Shown: piece after piece, positions 18,050-26,744 of the stretch
Position numbering within the stretch: position 1 is the stretch's first letter
Layout of the letters: each line of letters starts with the position of its first letter
Source: an uncultured bacterium
GTDB taxonomy: Bacteria; Pseudomonadota; Gammaproteobacteria; Burkholderiales; Burkholderiaceae_E
Assembly: GCA_903907905.1 (NCBI GenBank)
Contig: CAIVPX010000062.1
Location: 1 to 53,386 of the forward strand
Direction: 5' to 3'
DNA: 53,386 nucleotides
Position numbers and translations under genes: made by a program
The notes under the pieces: generated by a model
What the model was told of the DNA's origin: nothing
Databases searched by the model: none
What the model saw: only the letters and a program-made list of their open reading frames with translations

Positions 18050-19749
18050 CGTTCGAGTCGGTACAGGGTGAAGCGCTCGCCGGGGTCGAAGGGGCGTCGC
18101 CCCTGCCAGAGCCGTTGCCAGACGCCCTCGGGCAGGCGTGTGACTCGGTGGCTGACATCTTCCTGAGTCAGCAGCCAAGTGCAGGATTGCCCCTCGCGGC
18201 CGAAGCGGATGCCGCCGAAGTAGGCAAAGTTGGCGCGTTGCGCGGCGTCCAAGGGCGCGCCGGTGACGCAGTCGTAGTCGGGCGGCAGCGTGGCGGCGAT
18301 ATCCGAGGCCAGGTTGCGATAGCTCTTGCGTGCGTCGTACACGGGCAACCACAGGCTTTGCAGCAGCAACCAGATCAGCACCAGGCCGCCGCAGGACAGG
18401 GCCATCGGTCGCCAGAAGGCCTGCGGACGACGCGAGATGCGCCAGCTCACCAGGCCCAGCCAGGCCAGGCTCGCCAGCACGCCGGTCGCCGCCTGCAGCG
18501 CGATGGATTCGGGCTGATGCCCCGGCGCGAGTCGGGCGGCGCTGACGGCCATTCGGGGGGGAAAGCCGGTCTGGAGGGCGAGCCAGTAGGCCCACAGGAC
18601 AAAACCGAAGAGCGAGAAGGTGGCGACCGCGACCCAGTCCAGCAGGCTGACGAGCCGGCGCTTGACGGTGGGCAGGCCCAGGGCAGCGAGCAACGCAACG
18701 GGCAGCACCGCCGCAAGCATCACGCTTTCCGAGGGGGCGGGTGACAGCAGCATCATGGCCAGCGCGCTGGCCCCCATCAGCAGTGGCAGCGTGAGCGCGG
18801 GTTCGCGCCAGCGGTGTCGCCAGTGCCAGGCCGCCCAGAGCGCAAGGGGCCAGGTGGGCCACAGGAACCACGGCAGGTTGCGAGCCAGGAAGATGAGCGC
18901 GCGCGCGTTGGGCCAGCCGAGTTCGCCGGCGTTCCAGTCGAGCCAGGCCTGCAACCAGGGTGCGCCCGCCGGATGAAGCGCGAGCAGCAGCAAGGGCCAC
19001 GCCACCGACAGCGCGATGCTCACGGGCAGGGCGACGCCCAGCATGGTCCGGCTGATCAATCGATAGCGCGGTGAGCACAGAGGCAGCGCCAGCAGAACGA
19101 TCAGCATGAAGGCCGCTGTGGGAATGCCGCGGGTCAGCAGGCTGGCGGCGATCGCTACAGCCGCGATCAGTCCACCCCGCAGGGGCCGTTCGATGGCCTG
19201 CGCGGTACCCAGAAGAAAGGCCGCGCTCCAGGCGAACTGAGTGGCTTCGGCCGTGGTTTCGTGTACCCGAGCGATCAGGCCGCAACTGGCCATGGTGACC
19301 AGCAGGGCTGCGTCGGCGAGTGCGCGGCCGATGTCGTCTCGCGAGGCCGAGGCGCCGAAGGGGTCGGCTGGCTGCACCTCAGCCCGACGCGCGAGCAGGT
19401 AGGTGCCGTGCCAGACGCAGGCGAGTCCCAGCGCCACGACCAACCCGGTGGCCAGTCGGACAGCGGCGTGCTCGGTGAGCACCCCGGCGAACAGGCTGGC
19501 GACCGCCGCGCCGATCCAGGGGGCGAGCGGCCCCTCCGCGGGTAACGCAAGACCCAGTACATGGGGGGCCAGCCAGTCGTTCAGGCCGCCTCGAGCCATG
19601 GTCAGCGCGAGCCCGAAGCCTTCGGCGTCGGCGCGTCCCCACGGATCGCGCGCAATCAGGCCGGGCACCACGTACAGCACCCCCAGCATTGCCAGCGCCC
19701 AACGGGGCAGTCTGCCGGCTTCGGCCTGAGTGACGATGAAGGTGCGCAT
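18046..19749 (-). CDS. ArnT/PMT-like integral membrane glycosyltransferase (GT83/GT39 type)
   Basis: A 567-residue protein with about 11-12 predicted transmembrane helices and a C-terminal soluble part. The early DPWGRADAEGFGLA is the expected acidic loop after helix 1 of the ArnT/PMT fold, where the catalytic aspartate lies. RVHETTAEATQFAW in the next third also fits ArnT-like enzymes. These move a sugar from undecaprenyl or polyprenyl phosphate to lipid A or another acceptor in the periplasm. The start at 19749 (MRTFIVTQAE) was preferred over an in-frame TTG at 19791, which lies in the terminator region. It is the first gene of a two-gene unit with the MATE exporter. Confidence 0.8.
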   Translation of the reverse strand: MRTFIVTQAEAGRLPRWALAMLGVLYVVPGLIARDPWGRADAEGFGLALTMARGGLNDWLAPHVLGLALPAEGPLAPWIGAAVASLFAGVLTEHAAVRLATGLVVALGLACVWHGTYLLARRAEVQPADPFGASASRDDIGRALADAALLVTMASCGLIARVHETTAEATQFAWSAAFLLGTAQAIERPLRGGLIAAVAIAASLLTRGIPTAAFMLIVLLALPLCSPRYRLISRTMLGVALPVSIALSVAWPLLLLALHPAGAPWLQAWLDWNAGELGWPNARALIFLARNLPWFLWPTWPLALWAAWHWRHRWREPALTLPLLMGASALAMMLLSPAPSESVMLAAVLPVALLAALGLPTVKRRLVSLLDWVAVATFSLFGFVLWAYWLALQTGFPPRMAVSAARLAPGHQPESIALQAATGVLASLAWLGLVSWRISRRPQAFWRPMALSCGGLVLIWLLLQSLWLPVYDARKSYRNLASDIAATLPPDYDCVTGAPLDAAQRANFAYFGGIRFGREGQSCTWLLTQEDVSHRVTRLPEGVWQRLWQGRRPFDPGERFTLYRLER

Positions 19750-19772
19750 GAGGGTGGGCGTTAGGGCAGCTA

Positions 19773-19788
19773 GGCAGCCGAAGCTGCC
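19773..19788 (-). other. Second UUCG hairpin behind the rpmE terminator
   Basis: GGCAGC-CGAA-GCTGCC on the plus strand reads as a GGCAGC-TTCG-GCTGCC hairpin on the minus strand. It is the same 16-bp core as the terminator 27 bp away. No T-tract follows. It stands between rpmE and the glycosyltransferase and may be a duplicated backup terminator or an RNA-stabilising element. Confidence 0.5.
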
Positions 19789-19789
19789 C

Positions 19790-19817
19790 AAAACAAAGAG
19801 GCAGCCGAAGCTGCCTC
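19790..19817 (-). terminator. Rho-independent terminator of rpmE
   Basis: Read on the minus strand: GAGGCAGC-TTCG-GCTGCCTC (19817-19798), then TTTGTTTT (19797-19790). It is a perfect 8-bp stem with the very stable UUCG tetraloop and a T-rich tail, placed 145 bp after the rpmE stop. Confidence 0.85.
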
Positions 19818-19961
19818 AGAGCGATGGTGCGTCTGCACCGCCGGGTCGCGCGGGATCATTGCCGCGCTAGGCTGGTCCGCCGACTGCCCCCCGGCGCGCC
19901 GCGCACGGGAGCATCCCGATGCCGGTGAAGCGCAAAGGCGGCATGCCCGGCCGAGCCCCGG

Positions 19962-20219
19962 TCAGGCGGCCTTGCTGGAGCGGGCGAACTTCTGACGGAA
20001 TTTCTCGACCCGTCCCGTTTCGATGATGCGCTGCTGTGCGCCCGTGTAGAAGGGGTGCGACTCGGACGTGACGTCAAGCTTGAAGAGGGGGTATTCCTTG
20101 CCATCATCCATCTTGATCGTTTCGCGGGTGTTGACCGTTGAACGCGTGACGAACTTAAAGCCGCTGGCCATGTCCAGAAACACAACTTCTGGGTAAGTGG
20201 GGTGAATGCCGTCTTTCAT
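19962..20219 (-). CDS. rpmE2: 50S ribosomal protein L31 type B
   Basis: An 85-residue L31. [20 protein letters not shown], then [38 protein letters not shown], identifies the type B form. There are no zinc-binding cysteines, so it does not need zinc, unlike type A L31. Betaproteobacteria usually carry this form as the main copy. The start at 20219 gives the conserved N-terminus; the ORF extends five codons upstream without homology. It lies 97 bp downstream of rho on the same strand and has its own promoter and terminator. Confidence 0.94.
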   Translation of the reverse strand: MKDGIHPTYPEVVFLDMASGFKFVTRSTVNTRETIKMDDGKEYPLFKLDVTSESHPFYTGAQQRIIETGRVEKFRQKFARSSKAA

Positions 20220-20255
20220 CTGATTTTCTCTCAAGCAGAATTCGGAAAACTCGCC

Positions 20256-20284
20256 AGTTTACTGTGAATCGCCAGGCACATCAA
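20256..20284 (-). promoter_or_regulatory. Sigma-70 promoter of rpmE2
   Basis: On the minus strand TTGATG (20284-20279) and TAAACT (20261-20256) are exactly 17 bp apart, with four matches each to consensus. They lie 37 bp before the rpmE2 start, in the short gap after rho. Confidence 0.5.
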
Positions 20285-20316
20285 ACGCGCTGGCGCGGGC
20301 AGGGGGATCGCTGGCC

Positions 20317-21579
20317 TCAACCGCCCCGTTTCATCAGGTCGAAGAACTCCTGGTTGCTCTTGGTCTGACGCATCTTGTCGAGCAGGAACTCCATCGCCTC
20401 GAGGTCGTCCATGTCGTGCAGGAGTTTTCGCAGGATCCAGATTTTCTGCAGCAACTCGGGCTTGATCAGCAGTTCTTCCCGGCGGGTGCCCGAGCGGTTG
20501 ATCTCGATGGCAGGGTAGACCCGCTTTTCGGACATGCGGCGATTGAGATGCAGTTCCTGGTTGCCCGTGCCCTTGAATTCTTCGTAGATGACCTCGTCCA
20601 TTCGGCTACCGGTATCGATCAGCGCCGTGGCAATGATGGTGAGCGAACCGCCCTCTTCGATATTGCGGGCCGCGCCGAAGAAGCGCTTGGGGCGCTGCAG
20701 CGCGTTGGCATCGACGCCCCCCGTGAGCACCTTGCCCGAGGCCGGCACGACCGTGTTGTAGGCGCGCGCCAGTCGGGTGATGGAGTCGAGCAGGATGACC
20801 ACGTCGCGCTTGTGCTCGACCAGTCGCTTGGCTTTCTCGATCACCATCTCGGCCACCTGGACGTGCCGGGTGGCCGGTTCGTCAAAGGTGGAGGCGACCA
20901 CCTCGCCGCGAACCGAGCGGCTCATTTCGGTGACCTCTTCGGGCCGCTCGTCGATCAGCAGGACGATCAGCGTGACGTCGGGGTGATTGGTAGTGATGGC
21001 ATGGGCGATGTGCTGCATCAGCACGGTTTTACCGGCCTTGGGCGGGGCCACGATCAGGCCGCGCTGCCCCTTGCCGATGGGAGCGATCATGTCAATGATC
21101 CGGCCGGTGATGTTTTCCTCGGCGCGGATATCACGCTCAAGCACCATCGGCTTGTTCGGGTGCAGCGGCGTGAGGTTCTCGAACAGGATCTTGTGTTTGG
21201 AGGCCTCGGGGGGTTCGTCGTTGATCTTGTCGACCTTGACCAGTGCGAAATAGCGTTCGCCGTCTTTGGGCGTGCGCACCTCGCCCTCAATGGAGTCGCC
21301 CGTATGCAGGTTGAAGCGGCGAATTTGCGACGGCGAGATGTAGATGTCGTCGGTGCTGGCCAGGTAGGAAGTTTCGGGCGAGCGCAGGAAGCCGAAGCCG
21401 TCGGGCAGAACCTCGAGCACGCCATCGCCGAAGATGGTTTCGCCGGTCTTGGCCTTGCGCTTGAGGATGGCAAACATCAGTTCCTGCTTGCGCATGCGCT
21501 GGGGGTTCTCGATCTCGAGGCCGGTGGCCATCTCGATCAGTTGTGAGACGTGCAGCGCTTTGAGTTCGGAAAGGTGCAT
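20317..21579 (-). CDS. rho: Transcription termination factor Rho
   Basis: A 420-residue Rho, the same length as E. coli Rho (419). It has the N-terminal helical domain and RNA-binding OB-fold ([17 protein letters not shown]), Walker [13 protein letters not shown], Walker [17 protein letters not shown], the Q-loop/R-loop segments and [13 protein letters not shown]. It is a hexameric RNA helicase that stops transcription of untranslated RNA. The order trxA-rho-rpmE on one strand is conserved in this class. The 359-bp gap upstream probably contains the rho leader, which is autoregulatory in other bacteria. Confidence 0.97.
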   Translation of the reverse strand: MHLSELKALHVSQLIEMATGLEIENPQRMRKQELMFAILKRKAKTGETIFGDGVLEVLPDGFGFLRSPETSYLASTDDIYISPSQIRRFNLHTGDSIEGEVRTPKDGERYFALVKVDKINDEPPEASKHKILFENLTPLHPNKPMVLERDIRAEENITGRIIDMIAPIGKGQRGLIVAPPKAGKTVLMQHIAHAITTNHPDVTLIVLLIDERPEEVTEMSRSVRGEVVASTFDEPATRHVQVAEMVIEKAKRLVEHKRDVVILLDSITRLARAYNTVVPASGKVLTGGVDANALQRPKRFFGAARNIEEGGSLTIIATALIDTGSRMDEVIYEEFKGTGNQELHLNRRMSEKRVYPAIEINRSGTRREELLIKPELLQKIWILRKLLHDMDDLEAMEFLLDKMRQTKSNQEFFDLMKRGG

Positions 21580-21938
21580 GGAGGCGTGATCCGAAGAACG
21601 GGTGGGGGGCGCAGCGGCACTCGGGCCGCGGGATGGAAGGGTGGCGCGAAGCGCAGACGGTGTGGTGGAGCAGGCTCTGCAGGAATCAGGCGTACAAGGA
21701 CTGGGGCATCAACGGCGACGAAGCGGACTTCCATCGGGAAAGGTTCGGACCAAGGGCCCCGGGGACGTTCGCAGGCCTTTTCGGGCGTAAGCGGGCGTGG
21801 TGTTCGGGGACGTTGGGGGCAGACCCATGCAGGCCTCCCGCCGGGACTCAGCGGGCTCAGGCGCTATGGCCCAAAACCTGACGGGGAGCGGCCCGGATCT
21901 GATGATCCGGACTCAAAACGCGCTAAGCGTACAACGAT
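21580..21938 (-). other. Long rho leader / trxA-rho intergenic region
   Basis: The 359 bp between trxA and rho contain no recognisable gene. The only clear structure is a stem CCGGATC-TGAT-GATCCGG at 21893-21910, 29 bp beyond the trxA stop. It has no T-tract on the minus strand. No convincing sigma-70 promoter for rho was seen here, so rho may be read from trxA or from a weak promoter. Attenuation in the rho leader is known in E. coli, and the size of the gap fits such control. Confidence 0.4.
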
Positions 21939-22259
21939 TCAGAGATGGCTGTCCAGAAACAGCGTCAACTGCGACTTGGAAAGCGCGCCAACCGAGGTGG
22001 CAATCACCGCGCCGTTGCGAAACAGCATCAGCGTGGGGATGCCCCGCACGCCGAAGCGCTGGGCGACCGACTGATTGTCGTCAACGTTGAGCTTGGCGAT
22101 TTGCACCTTGTCGCCGTACTCGCTGCTCACCTCGTCAAGCAGGGGAGCGATCTGGCGGCAGGGGCCGCACCACTCGGCCCAGTAATCGACAAGGACGGGC
22201 GTATCGGACTTGAGCACGTCCTGCTCGAAGCTCGTGTCGGACACATGCTTGATGCTCAA
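21939..22259 (-). CDS. trxA: Thioredoxin 1
   Basis: A 106-residue thioredoxin with the active site [13 protein letters not shown] and the cis-proline loop RGIPTLMLF. It is the cytoplasmic disulfide reductant used by ribonucleotide reductase and other enzymes. No ATG fits: the family N-terminus ([17 protein letters not shown]) begins directly at a TTG at 22259, preceded six bases earlier by AGGAGA. The frame is open 18 codons further upstream to another rare codon, but that region lacks homology and a ribosome-binding site. The TTG start is therefore preferred. It is divergent from the SRP RNA gene. Confidence 0.94.
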   Translation of the reverse strand: MSIKHVSDTSFEQDVLKSDTPVLVDYWAEWCGPCRQIAPLLDEVSSEYGDKVQIAKLNVDDNQSVAQRFGVRGIPTLMLFRNGAVIATSVGALSKSQLTLFLDSHL

Positions 22260-22366
22260 TTCAATTCTCCTGAATTTGGCGCAGGCTCGCGCAAAGCTCA
22301 GCTTGCGCGGCACAGGGCCGGGACCGACAAAAATATCACAGGGCGGCTTGAGCGTGCACCTGATAG

Positions 22367-22372
22367 TAGAAT
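22367..22372 (+). promoter_or_regulatory. Putative -10 box of ffs
   Basis: TAGAAT directly precedes the start of the SRP RNA stem (22375). A TTGAGC is present upstream but only 13 bp away, too close for a normal -35 box, so only the -10 is proposed. Confidence 0.35.
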
Positions 22373-22374
22373 CC

Positions 22375-22480
22375 GGGTGGGCGGGCCCCCCCGCATTGCG
22401 GCGTGGTCAATCTGGTCAGGTCCGGAAGGAAGCAGCCACAGCCATTTCCCGCGAGTGCCGGGGTCCCGGCTCGCCCACCC
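22375..22480 (+). ncRNA. ffs: Signal recognition particle 4.5S RNA
   Basis: The conserved domain IV loop of bacterial small SRP RNA is present at 22414-22437 (core GTCCGGAAGGAAGCAGCC). The ends pair perfectly: GGGTGGGCG (22375-22383) with CGCCCACCC (22472-22480), giving the expected single long hairpin of about 106 nt. It binds Ffh and targets nascent membrane proteins. Exact ends are uncertain by a few bases. Location next to dnaX is common in Betaproteobacteria. A terminator follows at 22506. Confidence 0.93.
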
Positions 22481-22505
22481 TTTCGGGGTGCGGGGGCGTG
22501 TCGAG

Positions 22506-22535
22506 GGAGGCCTCGCTGCCGCAGCGCCTCCTTTT
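22506..22535 (+). terminator. Rho-independent terminator of ffs
   Basis: GGAGGC (22506-22511) pairs with GCCTCC (22526-22531), and an inner GCTG pairs with CAGC. TTTT follows at once. It stands 26 bp after the SRP RNA and 30 bp before dnaX. Confidence 0.75.
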
Positions 22536-22565
22536 GATGTCCATCACGCCCCATCGCCGACACTC

Positions 22566-24326
22566 ATGACCTACCAGGTGCTTGCCCGCAAATGGCGGCC
22601 GCGCGACTTCGAATCGCTGGTCGGTCAGCAGCATGTCGTTCGCGCCCTCACGCACGCGCTCGGCAGCGGGCGCCTGCACCACGCCTACCTGCTCACAGGC
22701 ACCAGGGGGGTTGGCAAAACCACCATCGCCCGAATTCTGGCCAAGGCGCTCAATTGCGAAACCGGCCCCACGGCCACGCCCTGCGGGCGCTGTTCGGCCT
22801 GCACCGGTATCGATGGGGGGCGTTTCGTCGACTATATCGAGATGGACGCGGCGTCCAATCGCGGCGTCGACGAGATGACGCAGCTGCTCGAGAACGCCAT
22901 CTATGCGCCCACTTCGGGGCGCTACAAGGTGTACGTGATCGACGAGGTGCACATGCTGTCGACGCACGCCTTCAACGCCATGCTGAAGACGCTCGAAGAG
23001 CCGCCGGCGCATGTCATCTTCGTGCTCGCCACGACCGATCCGCAGAAGGTGCCCGTCACGGTGCTCTCGCGCTGTCTGCAGTTCAACCTCAAGAACATGA
23101 CCCCTTCGGCCATCGCCGAGCATCTCGCGCACGTGCTACGCAGCGAGGGCATCGACTTTGAGCCCACCGCTCTGCCACCCATCGGTCGTGCTGCAGGCGG
23201 CAGCATGCGCGATGCGCTGTCCTTGCTCGATCAGGCGATCGCGTTCGGGGGCGGGGGGGTGGCTGCGGCGGCGGTACGCGACATGCTCGGGGTCGTTGAT
23301 CAGGGGTGGATCACTTCCATTCTTGACGCGTTGGCCTCAGGCGAGGGGCCTGCACTGATCGGGCTGGCCGACCCGATGCAGCTGGCGGGGGCACCCTTCG
23401 AGCGCGTGCTCGACGAGTTGGCGCTCAGGCTGCACCGGGTTGCGCTGGCGCAGGCGGGCGTGCTGGCAGACGACGAGTGGCGCGACGAGGTGGCCCGCCA
23501 TGCGTCGCTGTTTGCCCCCGAGGATGTTCAGGTTTTCTACCAGATCGTCATCCACGGCGCGCGCGACCTGGCGCTTGCACCCGATCCTCAGGCCGGTTTC
23601 TCCATGGTCCTGCTGCGCTTGCTGGCGTTCCGGCCCGACGCAACTGGCCGAGGTGCGCTGGCCGAGTCGACCTCTGCGCCTGCACCGGCGGTGCAGCGGC
23701 CGGCACTCCGGTCGCAGATGGTGTCGTCGGGCTCGCGGGCGCCCGCAGTCCCGCCGTCTGCCATGGGCCCGTCCGGGCCCCGGCCCACCGAGCCGGTTGT
23801 TCCGGCGTCGCCCGAGTCTCGGCCGCTGGTGCCGGTCGCGCCGACCTCATCCGGGCCTCGGTCGTCTTCGACGCCCGGTGCGGCCTCGCCCGGCCTGAGC
23901 GAGCCGCAGGTTGGGCGCGCGCCGCCGGTGCCGGCCCCTGACTTCGACGGCGACTGGCCCGCGCTCGCGCGCCGGCTCGGCCTGGGTGGCTTTGCCGGGC
24001 AGTTCATGGGTCAGAGCGAGTTGCTCGGCCGGGAGGGCGACGTGTTCCAGGTCAGGGTGCCCATCCGCCCGCTGGCCGAGGTCGGTACGGTCAACAAGGT
24101 ACGGGAGGCGCTCAGTGCCCACTTCGGTCGCCCCGTCCGCCTCACCGTCGAGGTGGGCGCGGTGGCGGGCGTCACCGCCGTTCGTGAGGCCCAGCGTGAG
24201 CAGGGCGAGCAGCTTGAGCAGGCGCGGGAGGCCCTTGAGGCCGATCCCTTTGTCCGGTCGCTGGTCAGCGGGCTGGATGGCAGGATCGTGCCGGGTTCGG
24301 TCACCCCCGTGCGCGACGATCAGTGA
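22566..24326 (+). CDS. dnaX: DNA polymerase III subunits tau/gamma
   Basis: A 586-residue clamp-loader ATPase. [21 protein letters not shown] is the canonical start and fixes the ATG at 22566. It carries Walker [13 protein letters not shown], a zinc-binding set of cysteines ([17 protein letters not shown]), Walker [10 protein letters not shown], sensor 1 [10 protein letters not shown] and SRC (arginine finger, LSRCLQF). A Pro/Ser/Ala-rich linker spans roughly residues 360-460. A C-terminal domain follows, where tau contacts polymerase alpha and DnaB. The open frame continues upstream through the ffs region, but that part is not coding. ybaB and recR follow in the conserved order. Confidence 0.95.
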   Translation: MTYQVLARKWRPRDFESLVGQQHVVRALTHALGSGRLHHAYLLTGTRGVGKTTIARILAKALNCETGPTATPCGRCSACTGIDGGRFVDYIEMDAASNRGVDEMTQLLENAIYAPTSGRYKVYVIDEVHMLSTHAFNAMLKTLEEPPAHVIFVLATTDPQKVPVTVLSRCLQFNLKNMTPSAIAEHLAHVLRSEGIDFEPTALPPIGRAAGGSMRDALSLLDQAIAFGGGGVAAAAVRDMLGVVDQGWITSILDALASGEGPALIGLADPMQLAGAPFERVLDELALRLHRVALAQAGVLADDEWRDEVARHASLFAPEDVQVFYQIVIHGARDLALAPDPQAGFSMVLLRLLAFRPDATGRGALAESTSAPAPAVQRPALRSQMVSSGSRAPAVPPSAMGPSGPRPTEPVVPASPESRPLVPVAPTSSGPRSSSTPGAASPGLSEPQVGRAPPVPAPDFDGDWPALARRLGLGGFAGQFMGQSELLGREGDVFQVRVPIRPLAEVGTVNKVREALSAHFGRPVRLTVEVGAVAGVTAVREAQREQGEQLEQAREALEADPFVRSLVSGLDGRIVPGSVTPVRDDQ

Positions 24327-24351
24327 GACATATTTCCCAGGAGAAGCGGCG

Positions 24352-24678
24352 ATGATGAAAGGACAACTGGCGGGTCTGATGAAGCAGGCCCAGCAGATGC
24401 AGGACAACCTCAAGCGCGTGCAGGAAGAGCTCGCGCAGATTGAGGTCGAGGGCCAGTCGGGCGCGGGCCTGGTGAAGGCAACGGTCACCTGTCGCAGCGA
24501 GGTCCGGCGCATCCAGATCGACCCTAGCTTGCTCGCCGACGACCGCGACATGCTCGAAGACCTGGTGGTGGCAGCGCTCAACGACGCTTTGCGCCGTGCC
24601 GAGCAGACCTCCTCAGACCGCATGGGTTCGGTCACCTCGGGGCTGCCGTTGCCACCCGGCTTCAAGATGCCGTTCTGA
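24352..24678 (+). CDS. ybaB: YbaB/EbfC nucleoid-associated protein
   Basis: A 108-residue YbaB family protein. [42 protein letters not shown] is diagnostic, and [11 protein letters not shown] is the typical end. It forms dimers that bind DNA and may help recombination or nucleoid structure. Two ATG codons stand in a row; the first (24352) is 8 bases from AGGAG and was chosen. It lies 25 bp after dnaX and 25 bp before recR, so all three are probably one operon. Confidence 0.93.
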   Translation: MMKGQLAGLMKQAQQMQDNLKRVQEELAQIEVEGQSGAGLVKATVTCRSEVRRIQIDPSLLADDRDMLEDLVVAALNDALRRAEQTSSDRMGSVTSGLPLPPGFKMPF

Positions 24679-24703
24679 TCCGGGTGGCCGGCAGGGATTG
24701 GTC

Positions 24704-25306
24704 ATGAAGGACAGTGCGGCCCTTGAGCGGCTGACTGCGGCGCTGCGCCGGTTGCCGGGCGTCGGCCCCAAGTCGGCGCAACGGCACGCCTACTTTCTGC
24801 TCCAGCACGACCGCGAGGGCGCCGCCCTGATCGGCCACGCTCTCCTCGATGCCCTGGACAGCGTCCGTCATTGCTCGCGCTGCAACACCTTCACCGAACT
24901 CGAGCTCTGCGAAACCTGCGCGTCGCCCCGGCGCGATGCCTCGCAATTGTGCGTGGTTGAAACGCCCGCCGATCAGCTGATGGTGGAGCAGACCATGGCG
25001 TATGGCGGGCTGTATTTCGTCCTCATGGGCAGGCTGTCGCCGCTCGATGGCGTGGGACCACGCGAGATCCATTTCGACCGCTTGCTCGAACGCGCCATCG
25101 ACGGCGCGGTGCGCGAGGTCATCCTCGCCACCAACTTCACGCAGGAAGGCGAGGCGACCGCCCATTACATCGCCGAGATGCTGCGCGCGCGCGGTCTGAG
25201 TGTGTCCAGACTCGCTCGGGGGGTGCCCGTGGGCAGCGAACTCGAGTATGTCGACCCCGGTACGATTGCGCAGGCGCTGCGGGATCGCCGGGGTGTTGGC
25301 AGCTGA
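24704..25306 (+). CDS. recR: Recombination protein RecR
   Basis: A 200-residue RecR with the helix-hairpin-helix [20 protein letters not shown], a C4 zinc finger ([16 protein letters not shown]) and a Toprim domain starting [14 protein letters not shown]. It acts with RecO and RecF to load RecA at single-strand gaps. The start at 24704 gives the normal N-terminus; the frame is open upstream inside ybaB but out of its reading frame. Length matches E. coli RecR (201). Confidence 0.96.
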   Translation: MKDSAALERLTAALRRLPGVGPKSAQRHAYFLLQHDREGAALIGHALLDALDSVRHCSRCNTFTELELCETCASPRRDASQLCVVETPADQLMVEQTMAYGGLYFVLMGRLSPLDGVGPREIHFDRLLERAIDGAVREVILATNFTQEGEATAHYIAEMLRARGLSVSRLARGVPVGSELEYVDPGTIAQALRDRRGVGS

Positions 25307-25330
25307 TCGAATACCAGGAGAACTTTCGTC

Positions 25331-26596
25331 ATGATTCATCCCGATCAGGCCGAGGGCGCCGGCGCGTCCTCTGCGCAGGCAGGGCCCATGGCGCTCGCGG
25401 GCTTGCGAGTGCTCGAACTGGGCCAGTTGATCGCAGGCCCCTTCGCGGCCCGACTGTTCGCCGAGTTTGGCGCCGATGTCATCAAGGTCGAGCCGCCGGC
25501 CCGGCCCGGCGCCGAGGGCGGCGACCCCTTGCGCAAGTGGCGCAAGCTCCATCCCGACGACCCGTCCGGAACCTCGCTCTGGTGGTATGTGCAGGCGCGC
25601 AACAAGCGCTCGATCACCGTTGATCTGCGTCAGCCCGAAGGTCAGCAGATCGTGCGCGATCTGGCGAAAAAGGCCGACATCATCATCGAGAATTTTCGTC
25701 CGGGGGCGCTCGAGAAATGGGGGCTGGGCTACGAGGCACTGTCAGCCGACAACCCCGGCCTGATTCTGGTTCGCCTGTCCGGCTATGGCCAGACCGGGCC
25801 CTACCGTGACCGCCCGGGGTTTGGCGCGATTGCCGAGTCCATGGGGGGCATGCGCCACATCACCGGTTTTCCCGACCGTCCCCCAGTACGGATGAATCTC
25901 TCGGTGGGCGATTCCATCGCCGCGCTGCACGCGGTCATCGGCGCGCTGGCCGCCCTGCAGGCGCGTCATGCCACCGGGCGCGGTCAGGTGGTCGATGTAG
26001 CCCTGTATGAAGCGGTGTTCAACCTCATGGAGAGCACGCTGCCCGAGTTCGATCGCTATGGCGTCGTACGCGAGCGCACCGGCACGAACCTCACCGGCAT
26101 CGTGCCCTCCAACACCTATCCCACCCGTGATGGTCGGCACATCGTGATCGGCGGCAACGGCGACTCGATCTACAAGCGGCTGATGCGCGCCGTCGGTCGG
26201 CCAGACCTGGCTGATGATCCTTCGCTTGCCAACAATGCCGGTCGGGTGCTTCGCGTGGCCGAAATCGACGAGGCGATTGCAGCGTGGTCGCGCACCTGTA
26301 CCCTGGATGAGGCGCTCGAGGCGATGGAGCGCGCCGAAGTGCCCAGCGGACGCATCTACAGCATCGAGGACATCGCGGCCGACCCCCAGTATCAGGCGCG
26401 GGGCATGCTCGAGCAGACCACGCTCTCCGATGGCTCCAGCCTGCGTATTCCCGCGGTGGTGCCCAAGCTGTCGGATACGCCGGGTGGTACGCGCTGGCTC
26501 GGTCCCGCGTTGGGCGAGCACACCGACGCGGTCCTTGGCGAGGCGGGCTACGACCCGGCCAGGATCCGCGCGCTGCGCGACGCAGGCGTCATCTAG
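25331..26596 (+). CDS. Class III (CaiB/BaiF) CoA-transferase
   Basis: A 421-residue CoA-transferase of the formyl-CoA transferase/CaiB fold, which moves CoA between carboxylic acids. It contains LAGLRVLELGQLIAGPFAARLFAEFGADVIKVEPP, the conserved RNKRSITVDLR, and the catalytic aspartate D194 in LSVGDSIAALHAVIGAL. C-terminal segments VPSGRIYSIEDIAADPQYQARGML are typical. An AGGAGA site precedes the ATG. It follows recR by only 24 bp and stands just before the catabolic cluster, so it could belong to either unit. Activation of an acid taken up by the neighbouring receptors is an attractive but unproven role. Confidence 0.88.
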   Translation: MIHPDQAEGAGASSAQAGPMALAGLRVLELGQLIAGPFAARLFAEFGADVIKVEPPARPGAEGGDPLRKWRKLHPDDPSGTSLWWYVQARNKRSITVDLRQPEGQQIVRDLAKKADIIIENFRPGALEKWGLGYEALSADNPGLILVRLSGYGQTGPYRDRPGFGAIAESMGGMRHITGFPDRPPVRMNLSVGDSIAALHAVIGALAALQARHATGRGQVVDVALYEAVFNLMESTLPEFDRYGVVRERTGTNLTGIVPSNTYPTRDGRHIVIGGNGDSIYKRLMRAVGRPDLADDPSLANNAGRVLRVAEIDEAIAAWSRTCTLDEALEAMERAEVPSGRIYSIEDIAADPQYQARGMLEQTTLSDGSSLRIPAVVPKLSDTPGGTRWLGPALGEHTDAVLGEAGYDPARIRALRDAGVI

Positions 26597-26667
26597 CGCT
26601 GTGGCCGGCAAAAACGGACTGCTCCAGACGTGCGCGCGCTTGCGAAGGCCGGCATCAGCGTCTAAGG

Positions 26668-26696
26668 TTGCCAAAAAAAGAACGTCGTTCTGAAAT
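26668..26696 (+). promoter_or_regulatory. Promoter with palindromic operator between -35 and -10
   Basis: TTGCCA (26668-26673, five of six matches) and TGAAAT (26691-26696, four of six) are 17 bp apart. The spacer contains the palindrome AGAAC-GTC-GTTCT (26679-26691). A dimeric repressor bound there would block RNA polymerase. It is 48 bp upstream of the first Bug gene. The IclR regulator encoded in the same cluster is the natural candidate ligand-responsive protein. Confidence 0.55.
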
Positions 26697-26744
26697 CGGG
26701 TCTGCCCGATGGGGAGCGGTCTGTTCGATTCTTGGGAGACGTCC

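Noticed and set aside
18050-19285. Upstream extension of the MATE frame, suggesting an 889-residue fusion protein
   Set aside because: The extension is the glycosyltransferase read in the wrong frame; the GTGA junction at 18046-18049 explains two separate genes.
20416-21546. A 376-codon plus-strand open frame opposite rho
   Set aside because: Same cause: it mirrors the rho gene and has no family features or ribosome-binding site.
21945-22565. Upstream extension of the dnaX frame across trxA and ffs
   Set aside because: It crosses an RNA gene and a terminator and is antisense to trxA; conserved DnaX sequence begins at 22566.
22566-24326. Programmed -1 frameshift in dnaX producing gamma
   Set aside because: No A-AAA-AAG type slippery heptamer was seen; a single continuous tau frame is sufficient.
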